64,000 nt of DNA from Sphingomonas mollis (GCF_016427505.1 NZ_JAELXS010000002.1:1-64000), one strand, 5' to 3'. Positions 33,817 to 43,966 are shown, counted from the first letter of the stretch. Made by a program: numbers and translations. The notes: generated from the letters alone by a model not told the origin.

Positions 33817-36800
33817 ATGAAACTGACGTTCACAAGGCTTCTGGTAACCACCGTACTTGCGACCGGCATCGCGATACCTACCTCAGCGCAAGCCAACGGG
33901 CAGATTGGAGCCGGCACGACCAGCGATCCCACCAAGCCAGGGGAGGACGATAACGGTCCGGACGAAACCGCTGCTCGGCGCGACGATATCGTCGTGACCG
34001 GTACGCGCATCGTGAGCCCGAACTACAAGTCGGCAGCACCGATCCTGACTGTAACCGCAGCCGACATCGCCGCGCAGGGGGCGATCACGATCGAGGAGGT
34101 GCTGAACCGCCTGCCGCAAGTCGCACCCAACGCCGAGCAGAGCTACAACGATGGCGACGGTCGCCAGCGCGTCAAGCTGCGCAATCTCGGCTATGAGCGC
34201 ACGTTGACGCTGGTCGATGGTCTGCGCATGGGTCTGCAGAACGGGCTGGACGTCGGCATCATCCCCGGCGATCTGGTCGAGCGGATCGACGTGTTGTCCG
34301 GCGGCGCCTCGTCTGTCTACGGGTCCGATGCGGTCGCGGGCGTCATCAACTATGTCATGAAGAGCGATTTCGACGGCATCAACCTGTCCGGCAACTACAA
34401 TTTCTTCAACCATGACAATCGCGAGAATGCAGTGACCGCTGCGGCCAGGAAGGTCGGCTTGAGATATCCGCGCGGCATGACCAACGACGGCGCGCGCGGG
34501 AATGCGACGCTGGCTGTCGGCAAGTCGCTGTTCGATGGCATGCTCAACGTCTCGGCGTTCGGGTCCTATCGGTTCGCCGAACTCCTGCGTCTGGGCGAGC
34601 GGTCGACCGCCGCTTGCGAGGTCGTCCAGTCCGATCCCAAGAGTGCGGACCTCAATTGCTCGCCCGCGACCTACACGCAGGTCGGCACGATCATTCCGCT
34701 GAGCGGCCAGAACGCCAACCAGATACTGGTGAACAATCCGGACGGATCGGGTACTTTCCTGCCGCGTAACTCGCCCGGCACGTTTGCGACGCCGTATGAC
34801 ACCACCGCCTATCAGCGCGAACTGAGCCGCATCAATGCCGGCGGCTTCGTGACGCTGAAGCTCTCGGACGCGTTCGAGGTGCATACCAGCACGCTCTATT
34901 ATCGATCCAAGTCGCAGACCGAGAGCCTGAACCAGAACTTCTCGCGTCTGAATTACGTCGGACAGGTTCCCTATCAGGTGAACTGCGACAACCCGTTCCT
35001 CTCGGCGTCGCAGGCGCAGGTGCTCTGCGCTACGCGGGCGGGGACAAGCACAAGCGTGCCGATCGACGTGCGGTTCCGCTTCGATAGCATCCGCGCACCG
35101 GCGCAGCGTTATGTCTCGGACGGTTTCCGGCAGACGCTGACCTTCCGGGGCGCTTTGCTGGATAATGCCTGGCACTATGACATATCGGGCATGTACTCGC
35201 GCAATACGTCGACCACAAAGTACCGCTCCTCGCCCGATCGTGATCGCACGGCGCGTTCGCTGCTGGTCGCCAACCGTAATGGCGTGCCGACCTGCCTGTC
35301 GGTCATCGACGGCAAGGATCCCGCCTGCGTGCCGTTCAACGCCTTCCGGCCGTACAATGCCAGCCAGGAACTACAGGATTACCTCTACAACGCTCAGGAC
35401 GCGACCGAGGGCAGCGTCTCGCGGCTGATCCAGGGGCTGGCGACGGTCAGTGGCAATCTTGGCAAGTACGGCATTCGTTCGCCACTTTCGGAGGACGGGG
35501 TGGCGATCGCACTCGGCACCGAGTTCCGGCAGGAGTTGTTCCGCGGCGTCTCCAACCAGAGCGCCAAGCAACAGGGCCTGGGTCCCGATAGAAAGTACAC
35601 CCAAAACATCTGGGAAGCGAACGTGGAGGTCCAGGTGCCGTTGGTCCAGGACAAGCCCTGGACCCGGGATCTGCAGATCAATGCCGGCTATCGCGTGTCG
35701 AAATACAACCGCCTCGAAAGCCATTTCGCCACGTGGAAGGTCGAGGGCATCTGGGCACCGATCGATGACATTACCTTTCGCGGGTCGTTCAACAAGTCGC
35801 AGCGCGCGCCGACCGTGATCGAGGCGCAGCAGGCGTTGGACGTCAGCTACAGCACCGGCTCCTATATGGACCCTTGCGCATCCTCGCCAAACCCGGACTA
35901 TAATCCGTCGAAACCTGCGTCGCGTCTACTGCCACCGACCGCGTCGCTCGCAGCCTGCCAGGCAACCGGCCTACCCGCAAATCTGTATGGCAGCGAATCG
36001 CTCTACTGTCTGGACGGCTGCACTATTCGCGGGGGCGGCTCCGGGCTTACGCCCGAGACGGCCTACACCAAGACGTTCGGGGTAATCCTGCAGCCGCGCT
36101 TCTTGCCTGGCCTGTCGGTATCGCTCGATCGGTTCCTGATCGATCTCGAAGATTCGATCGGCTATTCCGCCGCAAGCGACTATCTGAACGGGTGTCTGTC
36201 GGTCCGGATCGACTATTTCTGCCGCGGCGTTATCCGCAATCCGGGGACCGGCACGCTGTCGAGCCCGACCCAGGGCGATCCGACCGCTGGCTTCATCTTA
36301 CAGGGGACGCGGAACGGCTATCGCAACAAGACCCATGGTTGGGACATCCAGGGTTCTTACGCGCTGGGCTTGGGCGGCGCCGGAAAGCTGAACTTCGGGT
36401 TCAACGGCTCGCTTGCGACGCTGTTCGGCGGGCAGGATACACCTGACTCTCCGCAACGCCGATGCCAGGGATATCTGGGGCGCTTCTGCGGCGAGGGCTT
36501 TCCGAAATGGAGCCATGGGCTCAACACGACCTACACGACGCCCGACGAAGTCGCGCAACTCTATGTGAACTGGCGCTACGTCGGGCCGATGACCTACACC
36601 TCCCAGGTCACCAATCCGAGCCTGGGACTACCGGTCGATCTCAGCCAGGTCCGCAGCTTCTACGACCGTATGCCGGCGTTTAACTACATGGACGTATCGG
36701 CCAGCTTCAATGTCGCCAAGCGCTTCGTGTTGCGCTTCTCGGTCAACAACCTGTTCGACAAGGATCCACCGATCGTTCCCGGCTCGCGTGCACAAGACTT

Positions 36801-36879
36801 CCTGATCCGCTCGAACACGGTCTTCCGATACGACTTGCTCGGTCGCCAGATCAACGTCGGAGCTTCGGTCAAATTCTGA
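33817..36879 (+). CDS. large TonB-dependent outer-membrane receptor
   Basis: Encodes a 1020-residue receptor with a signal peptide (cleavage near IPTSAQA), the TonB-box-like DDIVVTGTRIVSPNYKSAAP, a plug domain with VKLRNLGYERTLTLVDGLR and IDVLSGGASSVYGSDAVAGV, and a long barrel that ends in Phe (INVGASVKF). The barrel has several Cys pairs, for example in CASSPNPDY and LYCLDGC, in extracellular-loop-like regions. The size and plug type match sphingomonad receptors for peptides or complex carbohydrates. Placed after the protease secretion locus and a secreted hydrolase, it may take up the products, which is inferred from position only. Confidence 0.94.
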   Translation: MKLTFTRLLVTTVLATGIAIPTSAQANGQIGAGTTSDPTKPGEDDNGPDETAARRDDIVVTGTRIVSPNYKSAAPILTVTAADIAAQGAITIEEVLNRLPQVAPNAEQSYNDGDGRQRVKLRNLGYERTLTLVDGLRMGLQNGLDVGIIPGDLVERIDVLSGGASSVYGSDAVAGVINYVMKSDFDGINLSGNYNFFNHDNRENAVTAAARKVGLRYPRGMTNDGARGNATLAVGKSLFDGMLNVSAFGSYRFAELLRLGERSTAACEVVQSDPKSADLNCSPATYTQVGTIIPLSGQNANQILVNNPDGSGTFLPRNSPGTFATPYDTTAYQRELSRINAGGFVTLKLSDAFEVHTSTLYYRSKSQTESLNQNFSRLNYVGQVPYQVNCDNPFLSASQAQVLCATRAGTSTSVPIDVRFRFDSIRAPAQRYVSDGFRQTLTFRGALLDNAWHYDISGMYSRNTSTTKYRSSPDRDRTARSLLVANRNGVPTCLSVIDGKDPACVPFNAFRPYNASQELQDYLYNAQDATEGSVSRLIQGLATVSGNLGKYGIRSPLSEDGVAIALGTEFRQELFRGVSNQSAKQQGLGPDRKYTQNIWEANVEVQVPLVQDKPWTRDLQINAGYRVSKYNRLESHFATWKVEGIWAPIDDITFRGSFNKSQRAPTVIEAQQALDVSYSTGSYMDPCASSPNPDYNPSKPASRLLPPTASLAACQATGLPANLYGSESLYCLDGCTIRGGGSGLTPETAYTKTFGVILQPRFLPGLSVSLDRFLIDLEDSIGYSAASDYLNGCLSVRIDYFCRGVIRNPGTGTLSSPTQGDPTAGFILQGTRNGYRNKTHGWDIQGSYALGLGGAGKLNFGFNGSLATLFGGQDTPDSPQRRCQGYLGRFCGEGFPKWSHGLNTTYTTPDEVAQLYVNWRYVGPMTYTSQVTNPSLGLPVDLSQVRSFYDRMPAFNYMDVSASFNVAKRFVLRFSVNNLFDKDPPIVPGSRAQDFLIRSNTVFRYDLLGRQINVGASVKF

Positions 36880-37280
36880 GTTCACTGAAATAAACGAACA
36901 ACGTTCATGGCCCGTCGCTCTTTGGAGCGGCGGGCACATTGACCTGATGCGGTGGATGCGCGCTTCGAGCGGCATCGAATGATGGTTTCGCATTCAGATG
37001 CCTGATCGCCACGTGGCGTCGACCGCCCTTCTACGCTGAAATCTCTCACCTCCCGCATAGACGGCCTACCCGCGTGTCGGGCAGCGAGCCGAGACGAAGC
37101 TCAACATGGGTGGCGCTCAACTGCTATGCCGAGGAATACCTGTCGACAAAGATTGCCGCAATAATTGCTGCGCCGTAGGTTTCGAGTTCCAAACAAAAGC
37201 ACAGGGCGTCCACATGGCGACCCCTGGTATCACAACCAGTCCGTCATCGGGGCTTCACGCCGCATCTGTAGCGGAATGAC
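36880..37280. other. intergenic region with terminator-like hairpin
   Basis: About 400 bases between the TonB receptor and the MFS gene. A hairpin GCCCGTCGCTC-TTTG-GAGCGGCGGGC (36910-36935, one G-T pair) lies 30 bases after the receptor stop and probably ends its transcript although no T-run follows. The remainder should hold the MFS promoter. No gene or repeat is supported. Confidence 0.5.
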
Positions 37281-38480
37281 ATGACAGCGCATCGTTCCAC
37301 ACAGGCATGCAATCGCTATCGGTTCGGCGCGGCGCATGGATCACGCTCGCTCGTCTGGTCGATCGTCGATCTTCTGCTGGCCTGGCATTTTCACATCGAT
37401 CTTGGACTCACCGGCCCTGAGACGGGTTGGGTCCTGTTCGCACTGCTGATGTTGGGCGGCGCGGTGACCTTTATTGCAGGGCTGACACTCAGTCGCCTGG
37501 CTGCGACCGGACAGCTCGTCGTTAAGGTCCAGCTGCCTGCAGCAATCGCGGCCGCGACATTATTGCCGCTTCAATTCTACTTTCACGAGGCATTGACGGT
37601 CATTTCCGCCGGTGTCGCCTTTCGCATCGCCTATGCGGTTCAGGACGTGGCGCAGAACATGCTCGCCTCGCTGCTGCCGGTGAATGAAGCGGATGCGCGC
37701 GGCTATGCCCGGCTGCGCGTGACGCTGAGCGCCTTCGCGCGTTGCTGCGTCGTAAGCGGCTTTGCCATTGCTCTGGGGACGGGCATGACGGTGCTGCTCA
37801 TATTCAGTAGCGTGGTGGTGATTATCTCCGCCATCTCGCTAAGAAAGCTGGAATTTCCATCGCGAGCCAGTCGCCCACAGCTACCAGGACAAGATTATGG
37901 CACGATCCCGACAAGGCTCCCCCGGCTACTGATCTCTTGGGCGATCGCGGCAGCCTTCTTGCCGACGTTCAATCGACTTTTCATCTTTTCACCGGCCGTC
38001 GCAGGAGCGCCGCGGTCGGGAGCCTGGATCCTTGCGGGATTTTGCTTTGGCTCGGTGTTCGGGCCGATGATTCCTAATGCGATCAGCCCTCCGATCCTTG
38101 TGACGATGGTCGTTTCGAGCGGGTCGATGATGCTCTTGCCGATGCCCGTGGCGATCGAGGGAAGTGCGGATATGGCGGGAGCGGTGGTCCATGGCGTGGC
38201 ACTGAGCCTCATCGGCGTACGGCTATGGGCAGCTGCCTCGGGCATTGCCATGGCCGAGGCGCAGGGAGGCCGAAGCAGGGACGGGATCGTGTTCGGTAGC
38301 GTCATCCTGACCATTCACCTGGCTTCTGCCGTCGGCATGCTGGTGCTGGGCCCGTTGATCGAGGGGTTCGAAGCGGGGCGAGTCGGTACCACCTTGACTG
38401 CCCTGACGTTCACCGTCCTGGGCGCACTACTCCTGTCTGCGATCACTCCTAACGGAAGAACAGCGATCGTAGCGGCATGA
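37281..38480 (+). CDS. MFS-type transporter
   Basis: Encodes 399 residues with about 11-12 hydrophobic segments and the arrangement of the GPH/MFS_2-like carriers. Charged loops such as RLAATGQLVVK and PVNEADARGYARLR separate the helices. It lacks clear signatures for a substrate. Its 3' end overlaps the convergent ROK regulator by 32 bases. The neighbourhood (ROK repressor, TonB receptor, glycerophosphodiester phosphodiesterase) suggests uptake of a sugar, polyol or phosphodiester-derived compound. An upstream ribosome site is not strong, so the exact start is moderately uncertain. Confidence 0.8.
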   Translation: MTAHRSTQACNRYRFGAAHGSRSLVWSIVDLLLAWHFHIDLGLTGPETGWVLFALLMLGGAVTFIAGLTLSRLAATGQLVVKVQLPAAIAAATLLPLQFYFHEALTVISAGVAFRIAYAVQDVAQNMLASLLPVNEADARGYARLRVTLSAFARCCVVSGFAIALGTGMTVLLIFSSVVVIISAISLRKLEFPSRASRPQLPGQDYGTIPTRLPRLLISWAIAAAFLPTFNRLFIFSPAVAGAPRSGAWILAGFCFGSVFGPMIPNAISPPILVTMVVSSGSMMLLPMPVAIEGSADMAGAVVHGVALSLIGVRLWAAASGIAMAEAQGGRSRDGIVFGSVILTIHLASAVGMLVLGPLIEGFEAGRVGTTLTALTFTVLGALLLSAITPNGRTAIVAA

Positions 38481-39618
38481 GGGCCGCGCCGATCGCCGTG
38501 GCATCGCCCTTTACCTCGGTCGGCACGACGACAGGCATTGGAAATGGTCGGTCGTGGCGCACCGGACTGGCAGGCAGGCGCACCGACGCTGCCAGCGTCT
38601 GTGCCAACCACCCGGGCAAGCGGCCACCGATAACGACCTTCTCCGGCGCCACGATATGGCCAAGCAGGAAGGCCAGAGTGGCGAACTGATCCTTGGCTTC
38701 GGCCAGCCACTCCTCGACGCCCGCCGTCTGAGGTTCGATCGCGACCAGCATATCCTCGACGGTGGCAAACGGCACACCGCCGCCTGCTACCAGCGTGCGC
38801 AGCCTGTCTAGATCTGGATATCCCCTACCGGGCCGATCCTGACCAAGCAGCCACCAAACGGCGCCGAAATCGCCCGCATTGCCTCGCGCGCCACGCATCG
38901 GCAGGCCATCGACGATGAGCCCGCCGCCAAATCCGTTGGTAAGATGGCAATAGGCGAATGTCGACGTCGTCCGACCGATGCCCAGCAACCCCTCGGCGAG
39001 GGCCGCGGACGTCGCATCATTGTCGCACAGCAGGTTGGAGCCCAAGGCAGGCGACAGCACGTCGATCAAATCGACATCCACCCAGTCGGCGAGCATGGCA
39101 GGTGGATTGAAGCGAAGCGGGTCTCCGACCAGAAATCCGGAAAACCCCACCCCCGTTCCAACGAGGCGATCCGGATCGATCGCCGACGTGGCGAGCAGAT
39201 CGGCGCGCATCGTTTTCAGGCGCTCCACGACCGCGGAACGGGATCGGTCCACTACGGCCGCGCGAGCTTTGGCGCGCACGGTGCCGGCCAGATCGACGAG
39301 CGCCATCGACAGGGCATCGCCGGTAATGCCGACACCAAGCGCGAAGGCGTGGTCCGCCAGCAACTCCAGGGTCACGCTGGGATTGCCCCGGCCCGTCGCG
39401 GTGCGCGATCGTATCGCGATCAGGCCATCGGCATGAAATCCGCTCACGAGGCGTGCCACGCTGGGCTGCGATAGCCCCAGTTGTGCAGGCATTGCCGCCT
39501 GCACAGCCGTTCCTCGTCTCAGCAATAAGTCCAGCAGCGCCCGTCCGCCCGGTCCGATCGGTTTGCTCCAGCGGGGACGAAGGAGCTGTCCGACGGGCTC
39601 CGTGCAAACGATTGTCAT
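38449..39618 (-). CDS. ROK-family transcriptional repressor
   Basis: Encodes 389 residues: an N-terminal winged helix-turn-helix (about residues 25-75, AQLGLSQPSVARLVSGFHAD) and a ROK sugar-kinase-like domain with VGTGVGFSGFL, LCDNDATSAALAEGLLG and NGFGGGLIVDG. The family's usual zinc motif with CxCGxxGC is not present in the GARGNAGDFGAVWWLLG stretch, so it resembles the zinc-lacking NagC/XylR relatives and has probably no kinase activity. Such regulators are normally sugar-responsive repressors. It is divergent from the TonB receptor-GDPD pair and convergent with the MFS gene, so it is well placed to control both. Confidence 0.9.
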   Translation of the reverse strand: MTIVCTEPVGQLLRPRWSKPIGPGGRALLDLLLRRGTAVQAAMPAQLGLSQPSVARLVSGFHADGLIAIRSRTATGRGNPSVTLELLADHAFALGVGITGDALSMALVDLAGTVRAKARAAVVDRSRSAVVERLKTMRADLLATSAIDPDRLVGTGVGFSGFLVGDPLRFNPPAMLADWVDVDLIDVLSPALGSNLLCDNDATSAALAEGLLGIGRTTSTFAYCHLTNGFGGGLIVDGLPMRGARGNAGDFGAVWWLLGQDRPGRGYPDLDRLRTLVAGGGVPFATVEDMLVAIEPQTAGVEEWLAEAKDQFATLAFLLGHIVAPEKVVIGGRLPGWLAQTLAASVRLPASPVRHDRPFPMPVVVPTEVKGDATAIGAALMPLRSLFFR

Positions 39619-39804
39619 TTGGCTGTCACTTTTGAAGAATACATTGCAAATACTATTCGACTCGAAGGTGCCGCGACAAGCAGTGGATCGCGCCCGGGAC
39701 GGAAAGGGTGTGGGCAGCAGCGCGGGGCAATGCCCGGTGTATCGATCGGGGGAGCCGCGATGAGCGGCGTCGCCGACTGCTCGTTATGAAAGCGGGGCAA
39801 ATAG

Positions 39805-42327
39805 ATGAAGTCGTTCACCATATTTCGTTTGTTGGGGGCAGGGTCCATCGTTGCTCTATCGAGTGTCGGCGCAGGAGCACAAGTCTCCGCTCCGCGCGCG
39901 GTAGCGGACGCAGCGGCGCCTAACGATCCGTCGGCTGGCGAGGACATCGTCGTCACCGGAACTTCGACCCGGCAGCGCAAGTTCGACGCGCCCTATTCGG
40001 TGTCGACGATCGATGCGGAGCAGATCGCCGATGCCGCCCCGCACAGCGTCGCCGATCTTCTGGCCGCCACACCCGGTATCACCGTCGAGGCCTCCGGCGG
40101 GGAAGGTGGCGGCGAAAACGTCGTCATTCGCGGCCTGCCGTGGAGCGGATGGCGACTGATCGACTTCAACCAGGACGGAATGCCGCTGTTCGAGAGCAAT
40201 ACCGAGCGGTTCATGAACATCGACCAGTTCTATCGTGTCGATCTCGACACGCAACGCGTCGAGGTCGTTCGCGGCGGTACTGCGCCGATCTTCTCGAACA
40301 ACGCGCCGGGCGGCGTCGTCAATTTCATTACCAATCACGGGACCGAAACCTACCAAGGCGCGCTGCGGCTGGAATCGGGCACCGGTAACCGTGCGCGCAC
40401 CGATCTCACCGTCTCGGGTCCTCTCAGCGATCGCCTGCTGGTCAGCGTCAGCGGTTTCTATCGCCGCGACGATGGCCTGCGCGACCCAGGCTATGACAAT
40501 GCCGATCGGGGTGGCCAGTTCAAGGTCGGCGCGACGTACAAGCTGGATCGTGGCCGCGTGTGGGGCGACGTCAAATACCTCAACGATCGCAGCATTTTCT
40601 ATACCGCATTGCCCCTGGCCGATCCGGCGACAGGGGCTTCGCTGGAGGGCCTGATCGATCCGCGAAACGGCACCCTAAGTTCGCCCGCCTTTCGCCGCGT
40701 GACGCTGCGTACGGTGGATGCAGATGGCCGTCCTACGACGATGCGCCGCCACCTGGCGGACGGCATCCACCCCGACGTCTGGACCGCGACGCTCGGTGGC
40801 GACCATGAACTGGGCGCCGGCTTCGCGGTCGCGGCCACCTATCGCCATATGGAGGGGACGACCGGCTTTGACACCATCCTGAACGGTGCGCCGGTGACGG
40901 CTGCCTCGTTCCTCGCCGGGCGGCTGGCGGGCGCCCGCTCGGCATTCGGCACCGGCGTATCGTCGCTTCGCTACGTCGTCGCCGGAAGCAACACCGGCTA
41001 TGATCCGGCAACCACCGGCAATCTGGTGATGGCCAATACATGGGCGTCGATCCGCACCCGCACGCGATACGACGCGGGCGATCTTCGTCTGACCAAGACG
41101 ATGGATACTCCGATCGGTCGCCAAGCACTGACTGGCGGGATCTATTATAGCGATTACCGCTATGCGCAGCAGCAGTCGTTGAATTCGCTGCTGGTGAACG
41201 TACGAAACCAGCCGATCGCGCTCGATGTCCAGGCTTTGAACGCAGCCGGGCAGGTGATCGGCAACGTCACGGAGAACGGCTTCGTCAACTATGGCGCGGG
41301 AAGCCAGAATGGCTCTCTCGACGGGCGCTCGTTCGCCTTCTGCCTCGCGGATAGCTGGCAGGTGACACCCGCCTGGTCGATCGATGCCGGGTTCCGCCGT
41401 GTGTCTCGCAAGCAGGATGGCGTTCAGGGCATTCTCGGTACGGTAAACGCCGATCCGAACGGTCCGGTCGCCGCGCGCGCGGTTTCGGGGGTGGTGCGCA
41501 CCGTCGATCGGTCCGAAGATCTGAAAGGCACCAGCTGGACCGTCGGCAGTGGCTATATCTTTTCACGTCAAGCCAACGTCTTCGGTCGCTATACCCGCAG
41601 TTTCAGCTACCCGCGCTTCGATACCATCCTCGGCGGCGCGACATTGCCGGGCTCGACCCTGCCGTTGCCGGTCGCGAAGGTGCAGCAGGCGGAGGCCGGT
41701 ATCAAATTCGCCACGCCGGGCATCCGCCTCACGACGACCGGCTTCTGGTCGAAGTTCGATCGGCTGAACGGCGGGACGCAGGTGGCTGCAGCGGACGGCA
41801 CGATCACCAACGCCAATATCATCTTCGACACACGCACTTATGGCGTCGAGGTGGAAGCCGTCATCAGCCCCTTTGCCGGGTTCGACGTATCGGCGGTCGG
41901 CATGTGGCAGGATCCCAAGATCGTCCGGGTCGATACGCTGACCGGCGCAAATGCCCAAAGCTCACAGGGTGGCGAGATCACCCGCGTCCCACGCGTGCAG
42001 CTGACGGTGCAGCCGTCCTATGCCGTCGAGATCGGCGACGCGAAGGCGCGCATCTACGGCACGTTCTTCACGATCGGTCGGCGATTTCAGGATGCATCCA
42101 ACCTCAGCCGATTGCCCGCCTATTCGTCCGTGGATCTCGGCGCCAGCGTCGAGGTGGACGGGCTGGAACTGCGCGGCACCGTCAACAACGTGTTCGACGT
42201 TGTCGGTCTGACCGAGGGCAATGCCCGCGCCGCGGTCATCGGCAGCGGCACGGGCGTGCTCGACGCGACGGTCGGACGATCGATCTTCGGACGCAACTTC
42301 ACCGTCGCGCTGACAAAGCGATGGTAG
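39805..42327 (+). CDS. TonB-dependent outer-membrane receptor (linked to a phosphodiesterase)
   Basis: Encodes an 840-residue receptor: signal peptide (cleavage near GAGAQV), TonB-box-like EDIVVTGTSTRQRKFDAP, a plug with NVVIRGLPWSGWRLIDFNQD and VEVVRGGTAPIFSNNAPGG, and a barrel with C-terminal NFTVALTKRW. The terminal Trp instead of Phe is an accepted variant. Its last seven bases overlap the start of the glycerophosphodiester phosphodiesterase gene, so the two are translated together. The divergent ROK regulator next to it probably controls it. Confidence 0.94.
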   Translation: MKSFTIFRLLGAGSIVALSSVGAGAQVSAPRAVADAAAPNDPSAGEDIVVTGTSTRQRKFDAPYSVSTIDAEQIADAAPHSVADLLAATPGITVEASGGEGGGENVVIRGLPWSGWRLIDFNQDGMPLFESNTERFMNIDQFYRVDLDTQRVEVVRGGTAPIFSNNAPGGVVNFITNHGTETYQGALRLESGTGNRARTDLTVSGPLSDRLLVSVSGFYRRDDGLRDPGYDNADRGGQFKVGATYKLDRGRVWGDVKYLNDRSIFYTALPLADPATGASLEGLIDPRNGTLSSPAFRRVTLRTVDADGRPTTMRRHLADGIHPDVWTATLGGDHELGAGFAVAATYRHMEGTTGFDTILNGAPVTAASFLAGRLAGARSAFGTGVSSLRYVVAGSNTGYDPATTGNLVMANTWASIRTRTRYDAGDLRLTKTMDTPIGRQALTGGIYYSDYRYAQQQSLNSLLVNVRNQPIALDVQALNAAGQVIGNVTENGFVNYGAGSQNGSLDGRSFAFCLADSWQVTPAWSIDAGFRRVSRKQDGVQGILGTVNADPNGPVAARAVSGVVRTVDRSEDLKGTSWTVGSGYIFSRQANVFGRYTRSFSYPRFDTILGGATLPGSTLPLPVAKVQQAEAGIKFATPGIRLTTTGFWSKFDRLNGGTQVAAADGTITNANIIFDTRTYGVEVEAVISPFAGFDVSAVGMWQDPKIVRVDTLTGANAQSSQGGEITRVPRVQLTVQPSYAVEIGDAKARIYGTFFTIGRRFQDASNLSRLPAYSSVDLGASVEVDGLELRGTVNNVFDVVGLTEGNARAAVIGSGTGVLDATVGRSIFGRNFTVALTKRW

Positions 42328-43259
42328 CATCTCTCCCGGCGTTTGCCGCGGCGGTGCTGGCCTTGGCCAGTGGTGCTCCGGCCACAGCGCGGACGTCTGC
42401 GGCGTCCGTTGCCGCACGCTTCGGCGACCCGGCGATGCCGATGCTGGTCGTCGCGCATCGCGCCTGTCACAATCCGACACCGCATCACGGCATGCCGAAC
42501 GGGATGCCGGAAAATTCGCTGGCCGGTATCGAGCGCTGCATCGCGATCGGGGTCGATGTGGCAGAGGTCGACATCCGTCGGACCCTGGATGGTTATCTGA
42601 TCCTGATGCACGATGAGTCCGTCGATCGCACCACCGATGGTCATGGCAAAGTCGCGGATATTTCACTCGCCGATATTCGTGCCCTGCACCTTCGCGAGAA
42701 CGAGGGCGGATCCGATGCGAGCCCGACGATGGCCCGTGTTCCGACGCTGGACGAGGCGCTGGCTGCGGCGAAAGACCGCATCATCCTCAACCTCGATGTC
42801 CAGGCCGGGCTCTATGCCGAAACGGTGGCGGTGGTCCGCCGGGCTGGTTTGGGCGACGGGGTCATCCTCAAACAGCCTGCTGGCATCGGAAGCCCGGTGC
42901 TGGCCGATGTGCCGCCATTCGACGCGGTATCCTTCATGCCCATTCTGGCCGGCCACACCGATCTCGGGACGGTAGCCGGCCGTCAACTTGGCGGAGTGCG
43001 GCACCCGGTTGCCCTGGAGCTACCGAAAATTGACGCGGCGAGGCTTGCGTCGGTGGCTGCGATCGCGCGCCGTGCAAAAGTTCGGCTCTGGGTCAACTCC
43101 CTATGGGATGGGTTCATCGAAGGCATCGGCGGCGACGTCGACGCCTTGCGCGACCCGGATGCTGTGTGGGGAACGATGCGCAGGGCCGGCATCTCGGCGA
43201 TCCAGACCGACGAGCCGGAAGCGCTGATGCGCTATCTCGGCGCTCCGCGAAACCCCTGA
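42321..43259 (+). CDS. glycerophosphodiester phosphodiesterase family protein
   Basis: Encodes 312 residues with a signal-like N-terminus (MVASLPAFAAAVLALASGAP) and the GDPD TIM barrel: VVAHRAC with the first catalytic His, MPENSLAGIE, the metal-binding VAEVDIRRTLDG, and LMHDESVDRTTDGHGKV with the second catalytic His. The family hydrolyses glycerophosphodiesters to glycerol-3-phosphate and an alcohol; this clade is probably periplasmic. The ATG overlaps the TonB receptor stop region by seven bases. The unit would import and cut a phosphodiester. The likely next steps (glycerol-3-phosphate uptake) are not encoded nearby except for the MFS gene. Confidence 0.92.
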   Translation: MVASLPAFAAAVLALASGAPATARTSAASVAARFGDPAMPMLVVAHRACHNPTPHHGMPNGMPENSLAGIERCIAIGVDVAEVDIRRTLDGYLILMHDESVDRTTDGHGKVADISLADIRALHLRENEGGSDASPTMARVPTLDEALAAAKDRIILNLDVQAGLYAETVAVVRRAGLGDGVILKQPAGIGSPVLADVPPFDAVSFMPILAGHTDLGTVAGRQLGGVRHPVALELPKIDAARLASVAAIARRAKVRLWVNSLWDGFIEGIGGDVDALRDPDAVWGTMRRAGISAIQTDEPEALMRYLGAPRNP

Positions 43260-43555
43260 CCGGCCTGGACATAGTCACCGACGAGGCGGTGCGCTGCCGC
43301 AACTTCTACGTCCACGGCACGCCAAGCAGCTTCAGCTACGCCGAGCATGGCGGCGTTTTTACCTTTCTGACCGGTGTTCTCGAATTTATTTTCGCCGCCG
43401 CCGACCTAGTGGAGGCGGGGTGGGACATCAGGAAGTGGCGCGGGCACGGCGGCGTGCTCGCCCATCCGTTCAATCGGGTGCTGTACGAGTCGGATCAGCA
43501 GGTCGCGCTGATCCGAAGATTGCGGGAAGGCGCTGCGCCGGATGCCAGCGAATAA
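43256..43555 (+). pseudogene. truncated HEPN-like hypothetical gene
   Basis: The reading after the GDPD stop gives about 99 codons of natural-looking protein, with VRCRNFYVHGTPSSFSYAEH containing an R-N-x3-H motif like that of HEPN ribonuclease or HEPN-like domains, followed by helical TFLTGVLEFIFAAADLVEAG. There is no start codon: the frame enters from inside the 3' end of the GDPD gene. It therefore looks like the C-terminal part of a gene cut off by rearrangement at the GDPD end. The HEPN link rests on one short motif. Confidence 0.45.
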
Positions 43556-43761
43556 GGGCCGGGTCAGTCCGTCATGCCTCGGAGTTTCAGTCTAAGCGCA
43601 GGTAGTCCAACAACGTCTTCACCAGCTGGCAGCACGCACGGTGCAAACGCACTGGCTGCTTCTGAAGGAGTGGGAAAAGTTGGGAAGGGCGCGTGAACGT
43701 CGGACTTTAAGTTAAATCGCCTACGCCGGGAAAAGGGAAAGTCAGGGGCGGCCCAAAGCAA

Positions 43762-43789
43762 AACGGCTTCGCAATGCTGCGAAGCCGTT
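43762..43789 (-). terminator. rho-independent terminator of tRNA-Lys
   Basis: A perfect 12-bp stem AACGGCTTCGCA / TGCGAAGCCGTT with a 4-base loop, followed on the minus strand by TTGCTTT. It lies seven bases downstream of the CCA end of the tRNA-Lys gene and is oriented to stop its transcript. Confidence 0.85.
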
Positions 43790-43796
43790 GAAAATC

Positions 43797-43873
<77 letters not shown>

Positions 43874-43966
43874 TACCGGCAGCTGGTGAGGCGCTTGGTG
43901 GGCGCCGCCGCATCGGGGAAGCGCGCTGTTAGCATCGTGTGCCGGCCGCGCAACCCCTTTTTTCCA

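Noticed and set aside
33883..35175. 430-codon frame opposite the large TonB receptor
   Set aside because: Shadow frame; the receptor on the other strand has a signal peptide, plug motifs and a barrel end.
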